The notes under the pieces were generated by a model. That model was not told the DNA's origin and made no database searches. It saw only the letters and a list, made by a program, of their open reading frames with translations. The translations under genes were made by a program, and so were the position numbers. Of a stretch of 59,628 nt of DNA, positions 34,137 to 45,228 are shown in pieces. Position 1 is the first letter of the stretch; each line of letters begins with the position of its first letter. This DNA is from Blautia sp. MSJ-19 (GTDB lineage Bacteria > Bacillota > Clostridia > Lachnospirales > Lachnospiraceae), in assembly GCF_018918125.1 (NCBI RefSeq), contig NZ_JAHLQA010000047.1:1-59628 (forward strand). Direction: 5' to 3'.

Positions 34137-37100
34137 ATGACAACAAAAACAGGAATCAGACGTTTACTGGCCTTAATGCTGAGTCTGGTATTGTTGACAA
34201 ACAGTTTCACGATGATCTATGGTGCGGAACTGTTTGTTGAGTCCGAAGACCTGGCAGAGGAAAACGAATTACAAAGTGAAGAGACTGGTACAGCGGAATG
34301 GACAGACGCAGCAGAAGATATGAATGCAGATGTCTCATTTGATACGGCCGATTCGGAATTTTCGGATGGCTCAGATGTGGAGATCATAGAAGAGCCGGAG
34401 GTTGACGAGGCAGATATGGCAGAGGTGACGGAAGAGTCGGATACAGTTGACATTTTCCAGACGTTCGATGAGACCGCTGCCTGCGCCGACGGGGGGGGGG
34501 TGTCTTCTTATGGACAGGAGATTACCCAGGATATTTACTGGCAGGATAATAATGTAATATCTGACAGATATACACCGGATGCATATAAAGAGTGGTTTTA
34601 TGAGAATGGGAAGATTGCGATTTCATATACCAACAGTGATGGCGCGACGATTACAGAAAATGTGAAAGTCAGGGATTTAATAGCAGATCAGAATAAGATG
34701 ACTGTTACAGATCAGGGCGGTACCGGACACTATGTTATGAAATTTGAACCTGATGCGTTCTCAGGAGTATATGTGCCAAAAAATTCCGATGGTAAACCGG
34801 TTACAGACAGTGAGGGCAATCCTGTAAGCTATATGATTGAACAGATTGATCTCGTCCCACCGAATTCACTGGCAGACAAAGATATTACATCAAACAATAA
34901 ATACTATTTTCAGGAAATTACAGATGCTAATAAAGCTGACTACACCAACCAGGATGTTGGAAATGGATGGTATTATCTGAAACAATATGATTTTACCGTA
35001 AATCTGGAGTTTCGCTATGGAAGCATTGATGTTACAGGTCTGCCTGATGAACAAAAGGAAGCGTTAAAAAAAGCACTGAAGACAGCAATTGAAAAAGAAT
35101 TTGTTTTCAGCTACAAAAAGAGCATCAACGCAACAGAGACAGAAGTCAGTCTGGAAGCCATCCGAAATCAGTATGGAAAAGATATTGTTAATATTACGAC
35201 AGATTCTTCTGGAAACCTGGCAGTGACTTTAACGGTGCCAAAGATTCCGCAGTACCGTGTGGATGGGACAGAACGTACTTACCATATAGAAGAGGCTGAT
35301 ACGTCAGATGATTACAAGCTGAATGTGGATACTTCATTTATATTGAAAAATCTTCTGGGGGATGCATATGATGGAGATTATCTTGCAATCAGTTATGATA
35401 ATTCCAACGTTGCGAATTTTGGCACGATCACTGACTCCGTGTACCGTGATGGTAAGTTGATCCTGACACTTAAAGGCGATACAGGCTATACTGGTACAAA
35501 GATCTGGCAGGATGAAGAAGATTCTGCTCATCGTCCAACAACAGCCTTTACCCTCTGGCGTTACAGCAAAAAGCCGGGAACAGATTATACAACAGCATCC
35601 CAGGTAAGCAATCAGAACGGAGAAACGCTGAAGTTTGTGCTTCCTGATGATCCGAAAACACCAAAGTTCACGATTGATTTCTCTTATAATACAAATGAAC
35701 CACATGCAGCAGATTCCGTTCTGCTGGCAGATGGTGAAACCCTTCCGAAATACGATCCAGAAGGATATGAATATGTCTACTTTACAAAAGAAACCATGGC
35801 GGACGAGTCTGGTAAAGCGGACTATACACAGTTTTTCGGAGAACTGGAAGCTGCAACGGCAGAGAATGGATCGATCACAGTCAAGGATGGAACTGATAAG
35901 CTCCCGGAGGGACTTACAGCACGTGCTGCATCAGATAAGAGTATTTATAACGGTGGAACGATCAGTAACTCCCTGACCGGAACAGTAGATACGAAGATCC
36001 AGAAGCAGTGGAAAGCACAGGCATTTCAGGGGCAGCTGTCAGATGTTCGTGTAACCTTTGAACTGATGGCAAAGCATAAGAACCCGCATGGTACAGAAGA
36101 AAATCCTTCTCTGGCTGATAAGTGGTATACAGTAAAAAATGGAAAAGATTCCGTAACCATGGAGATGTCCGGGTTCAATGAAGAAACTCTGATTCAGACC
36201 GGCACTCGAAATATGCCGAAATATGATGACATGGGGCATGAACTGGAATATCAGTGGGTGGAAACCGGTGTTTATCAGGGCGAAAATTCAACAACGAATC
36301 TTTTACAGATAACAACGGATGCAGATGGAAATATTTCCGGAGAATTTACGCTTAAGCAGAATGGAGAAGATATCCACTATACTTCAAAAGTGGAAACTAC
36401 AACAGATCAGAATGGAAACAGCAGTTCTGTGATCACGAACCGGATTGCCAAAAATGTCAATTATGAAGTGACAAAGAAATGGATGCTTGGTGATAATGGT
36501 ACAGAATTAGAAGCACCGGAAGGTGCATCTGTTACCTTGGCTCTTGTAAGACAAAGTTCAGACGGAACGACGAAAGAACTTGGACGTTTTGTTATGAATG
36601 GAACTGTCGGACATACGGATGAGATCACAGATACTGAAAATAATGATCAGAAGATCTTATGCAGTGAACCATCTGCATGGAAAGCCCGTTTCGAGAATCT
36701 TCCGCAGTATGATGCAGACGGACGCTGGTACGACTATACCGTACTGGAAGTACAAGATAATAAGTACATGGTTCGTTATGGCGAAGTCACTTTTGATAAA
36801 GAAAACGGTACCTATTACAAAGAAATCAGGAACTATCCACCTGGTACGTATCAGTCCATTTATGTGCGTAAGAAATGGGTGGATGACAGTGACTCGGAAC
36901 ACCGTGGAGCAGTAACTTTCACCGTTTATCAGAGAACCGCGGAAAATACATTTGAGGAAATACAGACAGTAGATCTGACATCCCTGGATTTCTGGCAGAA
37001 AGAAATAACGATTGATGCAGATATTGATCTGAAGAATATTCTGGTTCTGGAAACATCTGTAAAGAATACGAGCGGTACCGGTTCAGCGACTGTGCCGAAC

Positions 37101-40100
37101 ACCGACAAAGACGGAGTAACAGAGCAGGCCCGTACGTATACTCCAGAGGAAATGGAAGCTATCTGGAAGCTGTATCACAGTCAGCAGATGTCTGAAAATG
37201 AGAGCAACACTGCAAATGGCATTTATTATTTTTCAGATGAACACTGGTATCACACTACATATGCCATGGAACAGCTCACTGCAGGTGAGGAAGGCATGCA
37301 GGGTGTTCCCTATTATACAGTGACTAACCAGCGTCTTGGACGGATCAATCTGACTGTAACCAAAACATGGGCAGACGGAGATCATACTGCACAGACAGAT
37401 TTACGGAATCAGCTGCAAAAGCTTGATCCAAATGCCGGACTGTATGTGAAGCTGAGCTGTGATTACGAGGGTGCGATCACAGATGCACAGACAGGAAAAA
37501 TTAATATCGGCAACGGAGAACAGCAGATTACATTAGATAATGGATCGCCTGCGGGAATTTATCAGGAGATTGCGTTGAACGGTTCCGGTGATGCACAGAA
37601 CATGTATTTCTTTAATCTGCCGAAATACGACAGTCGTGGAAAAGTTGTGCATTATTCTGTTTCCGAGGTTTATGCCAAAAAAACTGCAGATGGCACGATC
37701 AAGGAACTTACGGATGAGGAGAAAGCACGGATCAGCACCGACTATATTCAGATGCTTTCCAGCACTTACAGGGTAAATGCACATCACACAGATGATAAAC
37801 AGAACTTTATGCTGAAGAACAAACTGAGCGGAGTTAAGAATGTTCAGTTCCACAAGAAATGGCTGGACAGATATCAGTTCCTGAAAGGAAACCGACCGGA
37901 TATTTATCTGAGCCTTTATCGGCAGGTGCATACCGCGGCAGATATATCTGCTGTCAGTCTGGAATCGGTGTTCATAGACCATGAATGGAGTAATACCTCT
38001 GATGAGTCCAACACGAATTATCATTGGACGGTTACCCTGAAAAATCAGCCCAAATACGACGATTATGGTTATGAGATCATTTATTATGCAGAAGAAAAAA
38101 TGCATATCGATGCGTCGAAATTTGATTATATTCCCGTATATTATGAGTACAGGATAAATGGAACCGAAACAAAGGTCGGAAATGCTTTCGGACCAGATGA
38201 TCTGGGCGCAGATTCTTCAAATCCTGATTCTTCAGAGTACGTTAATGCAGGATACATCATTCCGGCAGCTGCCACATCAGAAAGCACAACATATCTGCTC
38301 AGAGAAGATGGAACCTTTGTCAACAGGCTTCAGAAAGACATTCGGATAGAAGGTAAGAAAATCTGGGGAAATATCCCGAGTGGTTTCCCGGATGAAGAGC
38401 TTCCGAAAGCTACGTTTACGCTTAAACGGTATAAAGCACTCAAAGCAGACCAGACTCCGGATTATGATACGACTTTTACTTCTTCTGTTACAATTGAGAG
38501 TGGAAACTGGGGAAAGCAAAAAGTTAATTCAGAATATCAGTTCGTGCTGGAATATACAGGAGAAAATGTCAATACGCTGGACACGGATCAAAACAAATTG
38601 AAAGCTTCTCCGGCAGATGAAACTCAGGGAGCGGAACGAATACAACTTTATGATGGCTTTGGGAATCGATATGATTATCAGGTTACAGAAGAGCTGACGA
38701 TGCCTTCCGATGCAAGTGGCAATGTTACGGACAAAACACTGGTTTATATCGATCCACAGGTAAATGAGTTTGTGGTTCAGAATTATTACAGAAGTATGAA
38801 AGGCCAGTTGACTGTCAAAAAGATTCTTGATGTGCAAAAAGAAGACACCGAAACATATCCTTCTGTCACCTTTGAGCTGACGCGTTTTTATAAAAAGAAT
38901 GATGGGACACTGGTAGAGGATACTGTATTTGGAACAAAAACACTTACTCTGAAACACGATCAGTTTACAGACAGTAATGGTGTGATTTCACAGACAGGAA
39001 CTTTTGAAAATCTGGAAATCTATGCGCCAAACGGAAGGGAGTACCAGTACTGTATCAAAGAAAAGAAGGAAGGACTGGGAAGCTATACCCTGACGCATGT
39101 AGGAGTGGGAGACTGTGCGAAAGGTGTCGGTAATACAAAATTACCGGATGGACAGACAGAACCGGCAAATCAGTTGAATGCTGCTGCGTCTGAGGACACG
39201 AATGCAGAGAGCAGCTATACCGCACAGGTCAGCGGTCTCTACGCGTCAGATGACAAAAATGATCCAAAAACAGATGCGACTTTCCAGAATAAAGCATCCG
39301 AGGAATTTGTCATACTGACAGGTTCGAAAGTATGGGATGATAATAACAATGTTCTGAATCTGCGGCCTTCCGTAGAGCAGCTGAATGGACAGGACAGTAA
39401 TTATCCAGTTCCGGCAATTTCAGTCAGAATATATCGCTACGCACAGGCACAGAGCGGTGAAAGCAATGCAATCGGAAGTGCAGACAGTCCGTTAAAGGTG
39501 GAGTCGTCCAAATATTCCGTGAGCTGGACAGCAGACGCAACAGATACTAATAAATACGTATATACCATCACTGGTGCAGCAAATTCCGGTGAACTCGAAA
39601 AGTATGCCCCAAATGGTATGCCGTGGATCTATGGTGTAAAAGAAACCTACGGAAATGGAGAAGAGCTTCCGGGATACAAGACGAACACAGATTATTACTG
39701 GTGTAATGCAGGAGAAGAAATAAATGGTGCCTGGACAGAAAATGCAGGTCCGATCACCAACTCCCTGACAAAAACCAATATCCGTGTAGTAAAACGATGG
39801 ATTGCAGGAGAAAACATCAGCAAAGATCAGGATCGCGTGATGCAGTCTAATATTGGCAATGAAAATGCATACAAAGATTATCTTGGATATTATATGAAGG
39901 TTCAATTTAATCTTCAGGCGCGCATTGCCGGAAAATATGGAACCAGTAATAATCAGGAGCCTGTCGACGCTTCGAAAAGTGAATGGATGAATGTGAAGGA
40001 TTTGTTCACTGATACGACTAATGGATTAGGAATGGAGACAGGAACAGTATCGAACGAGCCGAAAACTTACAGATCTGTTTTTGCAGATGCAGTATCTGCC

Positions 40101-42548
40101 GGTGGTAAATTCGCATTCTTTGACAGCGACAACAATATAGTGTTCGAACAGTCAGGATTTATGACAAATGATAAAAGCTGGATGGCGAATTTCACTGCTT
40201 CGCCTATGCTTCCTGAAAAAGTGAAAGCAAATTCAGGAAAATATGCTGCAAACGATGGCAGTTATTACAAACTGGAGTATCGGTTTGTTGAGCGGCAGAT
40301 TTCAGTTTATAAAGACAGCAGTGCAGCCAGTCCTCTGGCAACTATTCAGTTTTCAGGAATTCAGGATGACTATACTTCTGCGTTGAATGATTATGACAAA
40401 TCAAAAATGCAGTATGGCGCTACGCAGATCAGTGCAAAAGATTTATTCACACTGATCGGACAGAATTATAACAATCTGCAGGGGGGTGTGCCCGGTTCAC
40501 TCTGGAACAACCTGCTTCCGGTCACACAACTGACTGTTACAAAAGCGTGGAATGACACCGGCAATGCCTATGGTACAAGGTATCTTAAAGATGGCAAGTG
40601 GTCTGTTGATTTTGTCATTCAGCGTAAGATAAAAAACGACAACTCAGACTGGGAAAATGTGTACAGTTATAACAACGGTACAAAATCAGATAAATTTGTT
40701 ACTGTTACCATAACCGGGGAAAATGCTACCGGCAATACGGGAACAGCATCCATAAGTGGTCTTCCTGTATACGGCATTGGCGACGGTGGAACTGTTGTCG
40801 AATATGAATACCGTGCCCGGGAGCTGAATCCAGGCTGGGAAAATGCGAAAACAGAGGCAGAATTGTCTGGTTACATAATAAACGGTGATTCCGGAACAAA
40901 GCAGGAGTACGCTTACAAAGGTAATATAACCGGAACAGCAGGTGGAATTTATGATGTGACTGCGACAGATTCCGTGCCGAATGAATCATCAGCAGACGGG
41001 ACAACTGAACAGAAACACTACCAGACAGTGGTTTCAAATGCATACAATGGCATTTTGACACGATATGCACAGAAGCAATGGAAACTTCCATCGGAATTCA
41101 GTGTCACAGGCGGGACAGGCAAAACTGTCTGGAATTATCCGGTTACTCTGGAACTGAAATATAAGAAAACAGATGGAACCTTGCAGTCCTTCACAAAACC
41201 TGCAACAGTTATACTGGATGGAACCCAGGATGAGGGTGTTAACAGTGATCTCTCTGATCTGGCCAGACCATATGGTGAATACGAAGCATGGAAAGCCATC
41301 TGGAAAGGAATTCCGGATTATATCCCGGGTTCAGAGACAGAGACAACTTCAGACGGAAAAACAATTACGAAGTATTATATAGTGGAAACACAGACTGGCT
41401 TCTACCAGGAAATAAGTAATAAAGACACAGCGGGAGATGGAATTGCAGGAAGGGACGACAGTACTGACAATCTGACGTTCACAAATACACCGACGGAGTT
41501 TCTGGTAAGCAAAACCGTGGATTTAGGTGACGCATATGAATTTAATCTGGACGATCAGGAATTTACCTTCAAGCTTACCAATGACAGTGATATTTCAGGT
41601 GAGTACTGGATGGTAAAAAAGAAAAAGGACAGCAATGGCAATCTGGTTTCAACAGATACAGCCGCTTATCCAAAGCAGTACAACATGGACGGTACAAAGA
41701 CAACGGATACCTTCACTCTGAAAAATGGTGAGACAATGGTATTCTATGGTTTGCCAGTCTATAAGAACGGAAGTACTACAGAAAAAGTCACTTACACAGT
41801 AACTGAGACAAATTCTCATCCATCGGATTCAGAATTTGAAACGAAATTTGATACTACAGTAACAGTTTCTAATTCAGACGCTGGCGGAACAGCAGGAACC
41901 ACGGTTTCTTCGAAAGATGGAACATCAGGTTCTGTGAAATTTCCGTCATTTGCACCAGCGGGTGATGCAGAAAAACCAGCCACCGCCTTTACCAATACTC
42001 TGGAAGGTGCCATTCACCTTATCAAAACAGACGGTGCAGGTAACAAACTGGCCGACGCAGAGTTTACGATCAAGTATCGTAAAAAAGATGGTACGAGTGA
42101 TGAGTTTTTACCGCTGGATAATAATGTCTGCTCAAATATGGCAGGTAATACAACCGGCAGCAGAGCAGGAGTCAAAGTAAGTGGCAGCGATGGTAAAGTT
42201 GATTTTACAGATCTGAAATTAGGTTACGAATACCAGATCACAGAGACAAAGGCACCTGCCGGGGCTTTGGGGCTGCAGGGACCGATCATTGTCGAGCTTC
42301 CAATGCTTCTGGATGAAAATACCACAGCAAATGGAAGCATAAAACCAGTAACAACGACCACAGACGGCAAAAAAGTGTTTGTGGAGTTACAATACACAAT
42401 TTCAAACAGTAAATTCTCAATGCCTGTCACCAGCGGCAGCGGCTTCTTCTGGCCGGGAATGCTTGGTCTTGCATTAGCCGGAGCAGGCTGCATTGTCTGG
42501 ACATGTACAGGAACAAAAAAGAAAAAGAGAGAGGAGATTACAAAATGA
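34137..42548 (+). CDS. Giant CnaB-repeat surface adhesin, probable pilus tip protein
   Basis: A 2803-residue secreted cell-wall protein. Residues 1-30 are a signal peptide (RRLLALMLSLVLLTNSF). Residues about 35-115 are strongly acidic. At least 14 CnaB-type repeats of roughly 130-250 residues follow, each opening with a K-x-W-like strand (near residues 454, 618, 777, 910, 1073, 1237, 1404, 1558, 1727, 1883, 2132, 2310, 2455, 2626) and ending in an Asn strand, the pattern of self-forming isopeptide bonds. The C-terminus has a sorting signal, MPVTSG, a hydrophobic segment and KKKKRE. GGAGGG precedes ATG 34137. Codons 119-121 and the first base of codon 122 are ten G in a row. It is the first gene of the pilus operon under the riboswitch. 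The ligand is unknown. Confidence 0.9.
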   Translation: MTTKTGIRRLLALMLSLVLLTNSFTMIYGAELFVESEDLAEENELQSEETGTAEWTDAAEDMNADVSFDTADSEFSDGSDVEIIEEPEVDEADMAEVTEESDTVDIFQTFDETAACADGGGVSSYGQEITQDIYWQDNNVISDRYTPDAYKEWFYENGKIAISYTNSDGATITENVKVRDLIADQNKMTVTDQGGTGHYVMKFEPDAFSGVYVPKNSDGKPVTDSEGNPVSYMIEQIDLVPPNSLADKDITSNNKYYFQEITDANKADYTNQDVGNGWYYLKQYDFTVNLEFRYGSIDVTGLPDEQKEALKKALKTAIEKEFVFSYKKSINATETEVSLEAIRNQYGKDIVNITTDSSGNLAVTLTVPKIPQYRVDGTERTYHIEEADTSDDYKLNVDTSFILKNLLGDAYDGDYLAISYDNSNVANFGTITDSVYRDGKLILTLKGDTGYTGTKIWQDEEDSAHRPTTAFTLWRYSKKPGTDYTTASQVSNQNGETLKFVLPDDPKTPKFTIDFSYNTNEPHAADSVLLADGETLPKYDPEGYEYVYFTKETMADESGKADYTQFFGELEAATAENGSITVKDGTDKLPEGLTARAASDKSIYNGGTISNSLTGTVDTKIQKQWKAQAFQGQLSDVRVTFELMAKHKNPHGTEENPSLADKWYTVKNGKDSVTMEMSGFNEETLIQTGTRNMPKYDDMGHELEYQWVETGVYQGENSTTNLLQITTDADGNISGEFTLKQNGEDIHYTSKVETTTDQNGNSSSVITNRIAKNVNYEVTKKWMLGDNGTELEAPEGASVTLALVRQSSDGTTKELGRFVMNGTVGHTDEITDTENNDQKILCSEPSAWKARFENLPQYDADGRWYDYTVLEVQDNKYMVRYGEVTFDKENGTYYKEIRNYPPGTYQSIYVRKKWVDDSDSEHRGAVTFTVYQRTAENTFEEIQTVDLTSLDFWQKEITIDADIDLKNILVLETSVKNTSGTGSATVPNTDKDGVTEQARTYTPEEMEAIWKLYHSQQMSENESNTANGIYYFSDEHWYHTTYAMEQLTAGEEGMQGVPYYTVTNQRLGRINLTVTKTWADGDHTAQTDLRNQLQKLDPNAGLYVKLSCDYEGAITDAQTGKINIGNGEQQITLDNGSPAGIYQEIALNGSGDAQNMYFFNLPKYDSRGKVVHYSVSEVYAKKTADGTIKELTDEEKARISTDYIQMLSSTYRVNAHHTDDKQNFMLKNKLSGVKNVQFHKKWLDRYQFLKGNRPDIYLSLYRQVHTAADISAVSLESVFIDHEWSNTSDESNTNYHWTVTLKNQPKYDDYGYEIIYYAEEKMHIDASKFDYIPVYYEYRINGTETKVGNAFGPDDLGADSSNPDSSEYVNAGYIIPAAATSESTTYLLREDGTFVNRLQKDIRIEGKKIWGNIPSGFPDEELPKATFTLKRYKALKADQTPDYDTTFTSSVTIESGNWGKQKVNSEYQFVLEYTGENVNTLDTDQNKLKASPADETQGAERIQLYDGFGNRYDYQVTEELTMPSDASGNVTDKTLVYIDPQVNEFVVQNYYRSMKGQLTVKKILDVQKEDTETYPSVTFELTRFYKKNDGTLVEDTVFGTKTLTLKHDQFTDSNGVISQTGTFENLEIYAPNGREYQYCIKEKKEGLGSYTLTHVGVGDCAKGVGNTKLPDGQTEPANQLNAAASEDTNAESSYTAQVSGLYASDDKNDPKTDATFQNKASEEFVILTGSKVWDDNNNVLNLRPSVEQLNGQDSNYPVPAISVRIYRYAQAQSGESNAIGSADSPLKVESSKYSVSWTADATDTNKYVYTITGAANSGELEKYAPNGMPWIYGVKETYGNGEELPGYKTNTDYYWCNAGEEINGAWTENAGPITNSLTKTNIRVVKRWIAGENISKDQDRVMQSNIGNENAYKDYLGYYMKVQFNLQARIAGKYGTSNNQEPVDASKSEWMNVKDLFTDTTNGLGMETGTVSNEPKTYRSVFADAVSAGGKFAFFDSDNNIVFEQSGFMTNDKSWMANFTASPMLPEKVKANSGKYAANDGSYYKLEYRFVERQISVYKDSSAASPLATIQFSGIQDDYTSALNDYDKSKMQYGATQISAKDLFTLIGQNYNNLQGGVPGSLWNNLLPVTQLTVTKAWNDTGNAYGTRYLKDGKWSVDFVIQRKIKNDNSDWENVYSYNNGTKSDKFVTVTITGENATGNTGTASISGLPVYGIGDGGTVVEYEYRARELNPGWENAKTEAELSGYIINGDSGTKQEYAYKGNITGTAGGIYDVTATDSVPNESSADGTTEQKHYQTVVSNAYNGILTRYAQKQWKLPSEFSVTGGTGKTVWNYPVTLELKYKKTDGTLQSFTKPATVILDGTQDEGVNSDLSDLARPYGEYEAWKAIWKGIPDYIPGSETETTSDGKTITKYYIVETQTGFYQEISNKDTAGDGIAGRDDSTDNLTFTNTPTEFLVSKTVDLGDAYEFNLDDQEFTFKLTNDSDISGEYWMVKKKKDSNGNLVSTDTAAYPKQYNMDGTKTTDTFTLKNGETMVFYGLPVYKNGSTTEKVTYTVTETNSHPSDSEFETKFDTTVTVSNSDAGGTAGTTVSSKDGTSGSVKFPSFAPAGDAEKPATAFTNTLEGAIHLIKTDGAGNKLADAEFTIKYRKKDGTSDEFLPLDNNVCSNMAGNTTGSRAGVKVSGSDGKVDFTDLKLGYEYQITETKAPAGALGLQGPIIVELPMLLDENTTANGSIKPVTTTTDGKKVFVELQYTISNSKFSMPVTSGSGFFWPGMLGLALAGAGCIVWTCTGTKKKKREEITK
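34491..34500 (+). repeat. Poly-G(10) tract inside the adhesin reading frame
   Basis: Ten consecutive G encode Gly119-Gly121 and begin Val122. With nine G the frame reaches TAA about 22 codons later; with eleven G it reaches TAA about 20 codons later. Slipped-strand mispairing would therefore switch the 2803-residue protein off and on. A run this long is otherwise absent from the window. Sequencing error in the run length is possible, but the present length keeps the frame open. Confidence 0.75.
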
Positions 42549-44377
42549 AGAAGAGAATTTTAAAAAGGGTATTAAGTGCAGTAGCGACCGCTGCACTGCT
42601 TGTGGGAGGAGGCAGCTCAGTTGTATCGGCGGATACAGCTGATAACGTGACGTATACGCCAGTTGATTCTGCTTATTATACAGGATTAGGATTAACTGGA
42701 GATCCGTCTCTTACGATTGCAAAATATATTGATGGTAATGATGCCAATTATATTAATGGAGTAACATTTAAGTATGCAAAAGTAGGTGACTTATATCAGG
42801 TAGAGAATACCACACAGCATACTGTTGAAATGGCATATTGTATTGACAGTGCGTTTGCAACTGCCGCAGGGTTAACTTCTGAAAATTATAGTGAAAATGG
42901 AAATCTTTACTATACGGATCCTGCTGCAATTAATACTCAGCTTCAGGCAAAATCTATTCAGGAGCATGCAACTGCACATAGTGCTTTGAGAACTTATTTG
43001 GCAAATGATTCGATCGCTACAGTTACAACAGCTGACACTGGTACTGTTTCCGTTCCTAATGTATCCTATGGTTTATATCTGATTGCAGAATGGAATACTT
43101 CAGGGGCAACTGATAGTACTGGAAAACCGATTTCCATTACCAATATTCAGAGTCCGTTCGTAGTGGCCATTCCAACAGATAACAATGGCACATGGAACAA
43201 AGAGGTTGTAGCAAAAGTTAAAAATGCTGAAGGTTCTGCAGAGGTAGAGAAAAAAATTGTCACAAATGATAATGTAGAGAATCCAGAACTGGATGATACC
43301 GATACCACAAGTATCGGCGATACAGTAACTTTCCAGTTACATGGAACAGTTCCGGTAATTTCTAAAGATGTTGAGCATGGTAATGCAGAAAAAATCAATA
43401 AGTACGTACTTACTGATAACCTTTCCAAAGGACTGACACCAGTAGAAACTGAAAATGCAAAAGATTTATTTGTAAAAGCAACAGCTGGAAATACAAATCT
43501 TGTATATGATACAGACTATACATATGAAATAAGTGATTATACCGAAACCAAAACAGGAACTGCTAGTACAACAGAGGCAGAATATGCGGGCGGTAAAACA
43601 ATCACTGTAACTTTCACAACTAATGGTCTTGCAAAACTGGACACCCTGGCACAGAACGGCGGTGGCGATGTTTACTTCTACTATAAAGCAAAAGTAAATG
43701 ATCAGGCAGTGATTGGGCCTAACAATGGAAACGTCAGCCAGGCAGGTAACCCGAACGAAGTAAAACTGAATTATCAGATCGGTACCAGTTCCGAAATGGA
43801 AACCGGTTGGGACAAAGTAACAGAATATACTTTTGGTATTGATGTGATCAAACAGCTTGCTGGTGATGAAAAATTATCTGAAACAAATGCGGCTGCAATT
43901 AAGTTTATTCTTTATTCAAAAGAAGGCAACACAGAGACCTATTATAAGCTGAATTCTACAACAAAGGGTGTATATACTGTGGACACCAGTGTAACAAATA
44001 TTACAACAGAAATAAGTCCGGCAGATACTACTGGCAGACTTTACATCAAAGGACTTGACGAAGGAACTTATTATTTGAAAGAAAAGACGACAGCAGGCGG
44101 GTATAACCTTCTGAAAGAGCCTGTTGAAATTGTAATTAAAGCAAACAAAAACAGCAATACGTATGTTGGAACAAGCGATCAGTACATTGGTACAATCACC
44201 AATGATGGAACAAGTGCGAACGGTACATTTGAACTCACCATCAACAACACCAAGGGCTTTACCCTTCCGGCAACCGGTGGTGCAGGTATCTGGTTCTTCG
44301 TTCTTGCAGGTGTGGTCATCGTTGCAGCAGGATGCGGATACTACATGATCAGCAGCCGTAAGAACCGCAGTAAGTGA
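42545..44377 (+). CDS. Major (backbone) pilin with isopeptide-forming domains
   Basis: A 610-residue SpaA/FimA-type fimbrial subunit. Signal peptide: RILKRVLSAVATAALLVGGG with cleavage probably after VVSA (residue 29). A candidate pilin lysine lies in WNKEVVAKVKN, an E-box in YYLKEKTTAGGYNLL, and the C-terminus has the sorting signal LPATGG followed by a hydrophobic stretch and RKNRSK. Class C sortases join such subunits into a covalent fibre. ATG 42545 shares ATGA with the adhesin stop and has GAGAGGAG upstream. An in-frame upstream ATG at 42503 would put a charged leader before the signal and is rejected. Confidence 0.92.
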   Translation: MKKRILKRVLSAVATAALLVGGGSSVVSADTADNVTYTPVDSAYYTGLGLTGDPSLTIAKYIDGNDANYINGVTFKYAKVGDLYQVENTTQHTVEMAYCIDSAFATAAGLTSENYSENGNLYYTDPAAINTQLQAKSIQEHATAHSALRTYLANDSIATVTTADTGTVSVPNVSYGLYLIAEWNTSGATDSTGKPISITNIQSPFVVAIPTDNNGTWNKEVVAKVKNAEGSAEVEKKIVTNDNVENPELDDTDTTSIGDTVTFQLHGTVPVISKDVEHGNAEKINKYVLTDNLSKGLTPVETENAKDLFVKATAGNTNLVYDTDYTYEISDYTETKTGTASTTEAEYAGGKTITVTFTTNGLAKLDTLAQNGGGDVYFYYKAKVNDQAVIGPNNGNVSQAGNPNEVKLNYQIGTSSEMETGWDKVTEYTFGIDVIKQLAGDEKLSETNAAAIKFILYSKEGNTETYYKLNSTTKGVYTVDTSVTNITTEISPADTTGRLYIKGLDEGTYYLKEKTTAGGYNLLKEPVEIVIKANKNSNTYVGTSDQYIGTITNDGTSANGTFELTINNTKGFTLPATGGAGIWFFVLAGVVIVAAGCGYYMISSRKNRSK

Positions 44378-45228
44378 TCAGCCCGCGTAAGAAACAGATT
44401 CTGATTACCGGAATTCTGATTGCGACAGGAGCAGTCCTGATGGCTTATCCTTTTGTCAGCAACTATCTCTATGAGAACCGACAGAAGGAAGTCATCTACG
44501 GCTACCAGCAGGAAACGGAAGAGATGGATAATACAGAGATCGAAAATGCTCTGCAAGAGGCACGAAATTACAATACATGGCTGAACAGCAGAGAAGTAGT
44601 CCTTACAGATCCGTTTGATCCGGAGGCACTGGCAGATCTAAAGGACAGTCAGGAATATGAAAGACTTTTGGATTTGAGTGGAAGTGGCATCATGGGGTAT
44701 GTGGAGATACCTGAGATCAATGTGTATCTTCCGGTATATCACGGAACCTCACAGGAAGTGTTGGAGAAGGGAGTCGGACATCTCGAAAATACGTCCCTTC
44801 CGGTTGGTGGAGAGAACACACATTGTATTCTCTCTGCACATACCGGACTTTCTGACAAGAAACTTTTTACCGATCTGGTACTTCTGGAAGAGGGCAGCTG
44901 CTTTTACCTGCATGTACTGAATCAGACACTGGCTTATAAAGTTGACCAGATTCTTACGGTGAAACCAGAAGAAACTTCTGCACTTCGAATCGTACAGGGG
45001 CAGGATCTTGTGACTTTGATTACCTGTACGCCGTATGGAGTTAACAGTCATCGACTTCTGGTCAGGGGACATCGGATTCCATATGAACCGGAAGCAAGGG
45101 AGCAGACATCTGTAACCGGCAAAACAAGCCCATGGATGCGTCAGTATCTGCTTTCGATTCTGACAGGCATTGTGCTTCTGATCACACTGATAACAGGGCT
45201 TTATCTGTACAGAAGGAAACGATCATGA
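44374..45228 (+). CDS. Class C pilin sortase with DPF lid
   Basis: A 284-residue membrane transpeptidase. N-terminal (about 8-27) and C-terminal (about 255-277) hydrophobic segments flank the catalytic domain, the class C topology. Catalytic His156 (LSAHTG), Cys218 (TLITCTPYG) and Arg227 (NSHRLLVRG) are intact. The lid motif Asp79-Pro80-Phe81 is present. It starts with GTG 44374, sharing GTGA with the pilin stop. It should polymerise the backbone pilin encoded just before it. Confidence 0.92.
   Translation: MISPRKKQILITGILIATGAVLMAYPFVSNYLYENRQKEVIYGYQQETEEMDNTEIENALQEARNYNTWLNSREVVLTDPFDPEALADLKDSQEYERLLDLSGSGIMGYVEIPEINVYLPVYHGTSQEVLEKGVGHLENTSLPVGGENTHCILSAHTGLSDKKLFTDLVLLEEGSCFYLHVLNQTLAYKVDQILTVKPEETSALRIVQGQDLVTLITCTPYGVNSHRLLVRGHRIPYEPEAREQTSVTGKTSPWMRQYLLSILTGIVLLITLITGLYLYRRKRS

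Noticed and set aside
34137..42548. CRISPR or tandem DNA repeat array in the adhesin gene
   Set aside because: The repeats are protein-level CnaB domains of 130-250 residues with divergent DNA. No short identical repeats with spacers occur anywhere in the window.
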